NCBI RefSeq assembly: GCF_020921035.1
Contig: NC_063160.1
Location: 17,015,095-17,079,094, forward strand
DNA length: 64,000 bases
Source of the DNA: Rhodamnia argentea
Lineage: Eukaryota > Streptophyta > Magnoliopsida > Myrtales > Myrtaceae
Direction of reading: 5' to 3'
Shown here: positions 61,252 through 64,000 of the stretch, one piece after another
How positions within the stretch are numbered: the first letter of the stretch is position 1
How the letters are laid out: each line of letters opens with the position of its first letter
Notes under the pieces: generated by a model
Told to the model about the DNA's origin: nothing
Databases searched by the model: none
The model's input: the letters and a program-made list of their open reading frames with translations, nothing else
Made by a program: the position numbers and the translations under genes

Positions 61252-62476
61252 TTCTTTATTTGCCTCCGATTTTTCGATTTGGTCAGCATTTTATACGGGG
61301 GTTGGCGATGGAGACGACGGAGAGGAAGATAGTCGGTCGGTCCAGCGGGCTGCGCGGGTCTTTGACGGGCTTAAACCGAGCCTACTGGCAAAGGTCAGGC
61401 CGGGCCAGTTCTGTCTCCCGACCTGCGCTCCTTGCCCGAAAAAACAAAAACCGAGCCCGGCCCATTTGAGAGACTAGCGGGTCGGTCGAGTCACCGTATT
61501 GTCAGATTCGGCCCATTCAAAAGCCTTTGTTGTAGTGCGAATTTTGGAAGGTGTATAATTTATTAATTCCGACAAATAAAAGAACCTCGTGTTCTGACCC
61601 AAAAAAAGGAAAAAAAAAAAAAAAGGAACTCTCTTTGGATGATTGGGTGGGACGACAGGCGTGACATGATTTCATCCGAAAAATAAGTTTCATCTTGCCG
61701 TAAAAATTTCTATTTTTTTTTCTGAAAACGCAAAAAAAAAAAAAAATTCTTCGTTCATTTTCATTTTCCATCTCCATTTAAACCGATACTATCTACAGTC
61801 ACACAAAAGCATAACTTTTATGGGTTTCCGAATCCATGTTAAGATAACAATCTGCTAAATATATTTTAGCGTTTCTTATTTGCACTTGAAAAGTTTGATG
61901 AAAATAACCAAACATAATCGGAACTGCCCAAAATCCTATTCTCGTCCATTCTCGTGCTCCGATGTCGTAACTCGTCTAACGCATGACCGGACAGATAGTG
62001 GGGATGGTCGGGCAGGGAGGACTGTCGGGGTCGAATCGTCGGCGAGACCCATAGACGAGAGAAAAGGAAAAACGAAAGAAAAACAAGTCTTTGATATAAT
62101 TGATGAATGAACTGTTGAAGATTCCTTTGAATATATAAGTAGAGTTTTTATTCTATACAACCTTTGTATTGTGTACGCCTTCCAAGTCTAACAAAACCCC
62201 CCAGAACAACTCGTTAGATTCCATCAACCCGACACGCATCAATCAATCGTCGATGAACAAAAGAATGTCAACCCACGTACGACACCGTTTGGCTTTTCCC
62301 CCGGTCGGAGGGAAAAGCGAACACGTCAGACATAGCTCCACATCCCTCCGACGACGACGGCAATCCCAGGTCGCGAAGATCCGTCCTCCACAAATGCGGC
62401 CATCGGTCAGCGGAGTAACGGTTCTCTCTCTCTCTCTCTCTCTCTCTCCAGGAGCAGCGCGGTGAGCGGGCGGGCG
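61252..62476. other. Intergenic: UVH3 promoter and 3' flank of the right-hand gene
   Basis: No gene seen. 61252-61500 is moderately GC-rich and should be the UVH3 5' UTR and promoter. A CT microsatellite lies at 62421-62449, in the expected 3' UTR of the leftward gene ending at 62477. Confidence 0.5.
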
Positions 62477-62980
62477 TCACGTGAACAGGGGGCCGCTGTG
62501 GTTCCCGAGGTCCATCGAGGACTTGCACGACGCCGGGATCGAGGCGTATCTTGACGAGAAGTCGCGGCGGAGGACGTCCTCCTCGAACAGGGGGTGGCCG
62601 TTCTGCCCGGGGCCCTCGTCGAAGTTCAGCGCGTAGCTCAGCGGGTCGTACCGGAACTGCGGGTTCCGGCTGAACCGGTTCTTGTTGAACCGCCGTATGA
62701 ACGTCTTCCACCTCGGGCCCGCCACCAGCTCCGACCACTCCCGCACCCTGTGCCACCCCCGCGCCCACCACGGGTCGTCCGGGGTGTCCCCGACCCGCTC
62801 CCACCAGTTCGTCCCGGCGGGCGCGGCGACGGCGGGCGGGCGGTCCACGTCGTCGTCGGAGGAGCCGAGGAAGGGCACCCAGAAGCAGCACCCCCGCTTG
62901 GCGAAGGCGGCGTCCGCGGATTCGTCGCTGGACCCGCGGTCCCGCCGAGGGGAGACCTCGAGGGAATGCGAGGACGACAT
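62477..62980 (-). CDS. Conserved plant protein of unknown function (ALNFDEG motif)
   Basis: Single-exon frame of 167 aa. The ATG at 62978-62980 (MSSSHSLEVSPRRD) is the first Met. The frame stays open upstream without another ATG. The N-terminus is Ser/Asp-rich and disordered, followed by a Cys/Trp patch (GCCFWVPFLG), then Trp-rich WWERV and WWARGWHRVREW, then WKTFIRRFN and FRYDPLSYALNFDEGPGQN, which I recall from a family of small plant proteins without known function. The C-terminus ends SSMDLGNHSGPLFT. Basic helix and Trp-rich segments could bind membranes or partners, but that is inference. GC content is high. Confidence 0.8.
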   Translation of the reverse strand: MSSSHSLEVSPRRDRGSSDESADAAFAKRGCCFWVPFLGSSDDDVDRPPAVAAPAGTNWWERVGDTPDDPWWARGWHRVREWSELVAGPRWKTFIRRFNKNRFSRNPQFRYDPLSYALNFDEGPGQNGHPLFEEDVLRRDFSSRYASIPASCKSSMDLGNHSGPLFT

Positions 62981-64000
62981 AGGATCCGAGGAACGCGGAA
63001 CCGATCGGAAAACGGAATTGGATCGGGAGGGATTTGCAGAGGGAATGGTGGCCGCCAGAGAGAGATGGTGCAAACCCTAGCCCGCCTAGGCTCCTCCGAT
63101 CCTCCTCCTTCGTCTTCTCTGTTTTCGGTGGTTTTGTTTTCGATATTAATGGAGAAAGAGAACGTGGGGTGGTAACGGAAAGATCGGTGACGGGCTACCG
63201 GAAATTCCGGTTGCCAGGTGTATTTCCATGCAAAGGGTCTTTTCACTTTTGTTTCGAGATTTGTTTTTTTTTTTTTGAATGTCCCTCCGTTGGTGTTTTC
63301 ATTAAATTATGGTTTTGGTCTCGATAAAGTTGTTAGAAACTTCTCCCCCATGGCAAGGGATTTAACATGCCCAAAAAGTAACGGATTAATTATAGAAGGA
63401 TTTTTATATTGTACGCAATCAGGATAAATTCTTTATCAGTAGTTATCCGGAAAAAATTTTTTTTTCTAAACTTTAACATCAATGTATGATGTTTTTCTTT
63501 AACTTTTAATTTGTTTCGATCAATGACTTCTAAATGTTCGAGGTAGTTCTTAGGCTAGAGGTTTGTTCAATCCAATCCTTCAAATTTTCATAACAAAGTC
63601 AAACCGGTTGTTTAGTGTTGTTGACAAGTTCTCACAAAGGACAATGACATAAATGATCTCAAAACTTTTGTTCAATATGCAATATCGTCTATAGATTTTT
63701 AATTTATTCAATGCTATCTCCGAACCATTAGTAAATGTTCTATTAGTCCATATGCTATATGAAAATGTTCGATATCGTCCTTCCTTCAATTCAAGTGAAC
63801 GGAATCTACTAATGCCTACCCAACCCGTCTATCCAAACGTCTAGTTTAAGGTCAATGCATAGTTTGTCCACATGTTTGGAGTTCATGTTTTGTATTTCAA
63901 ATGTTCGTATTTCATGTTTTCTTAATTAAATGGAGTTGAATTTGTAAATTAAGAAATTAAAATAGTGGGAATATCAACCCAATACAACTTTAAACCATGT
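62981..64000. other. Right-hand flank without a gene
   Basis: 62981-63250 should be the promoter and 5' UTR of the adjacent small gene. From 63250 on the DNA is AT-rich. The phrases around 63680-63780 (CAATATCGTC, TTAATTT) resemble ones at 32300-32420 and may belong to one dispersed repeat family. No coding signal. Confidence 0.45.

Overview
This is nuclear DNA from a flowering plant, most likely a woody rosid dicot. A Myrtaceae or Eucalyptus-like genome is a guess from repeat flavour and gene sequence, not something I can prove. The genes are plant-specific, have many GT-AG introns, and sit in AT-rich DNA with CT/GA microsatellites and short inverted-repeat transposons. There are no bacterial, organellar or CRISPR features, no tRNA or rRNA genes, and no LTR retroelement or virus-like element that I could recognise. 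I resolved ten protein-coding loci, most of them base by base through splice sites and reading phase. || Layout from left to right. 1-662 (-) is the 5' end of PIGN, a GPI-anchor ethanolamine phosphate transferase, running off the left edge. 2009-3905 (-) and 7324-8563 (-) are two tandem GASA/snakin-type cysteine-rich secreted peptides, one with a proline-rich repeat linker and one with a His/Pro-rich linker. 10452-15348 (-) is a nine-exon RNase HI with an N-terminal hybrid-binding (viroplasmin) domain. 17583-20150 (-) is a CSLC-type xyloglucan glucan synthase with an apparent frameshift in exon 1. 20151-32949 is 12.8 kb without a convincing gene and holds several short transposons. 32950-36273 (+) is a TBL-family polysaccharide O-acetyltransferase. 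38238-43568 (+) is DEGP9, a nuclear Deg/HtrA protease. 44881-48517 (-) is a WAT1-related EamA transporter. 50317-61251 (-) is UVH3/XPG, the 3' endonuclease of nucleotide excision repair, in 19 exons. 62477-62980 (-) is a conserved single-exon plant protein of unknown function. || How the genes relate. CSLC (xyloglucan backbone) and TBL (cell-wall polysaccharide acetylation) are adjacent, divergent and plausibly in one Golgi pathway. The GASA pair is a local duplication with diverged linkers. The remaining genes look like an ordinary mixed neighbourhood. || The most unusual points are: a four-exon tandem duplication inside UVH3/XPG; a 10-cysteine GASA variant whose reading frame depends on the weaker of two splice donors; the CSLC frameshift; sense-strand CT microsatellites 3-12 nt downstream of the 5' splice site in four unrelated introns; and several MULE-type and Harbinger-like MITEs whose target-site duplications and nesting can be read directly.
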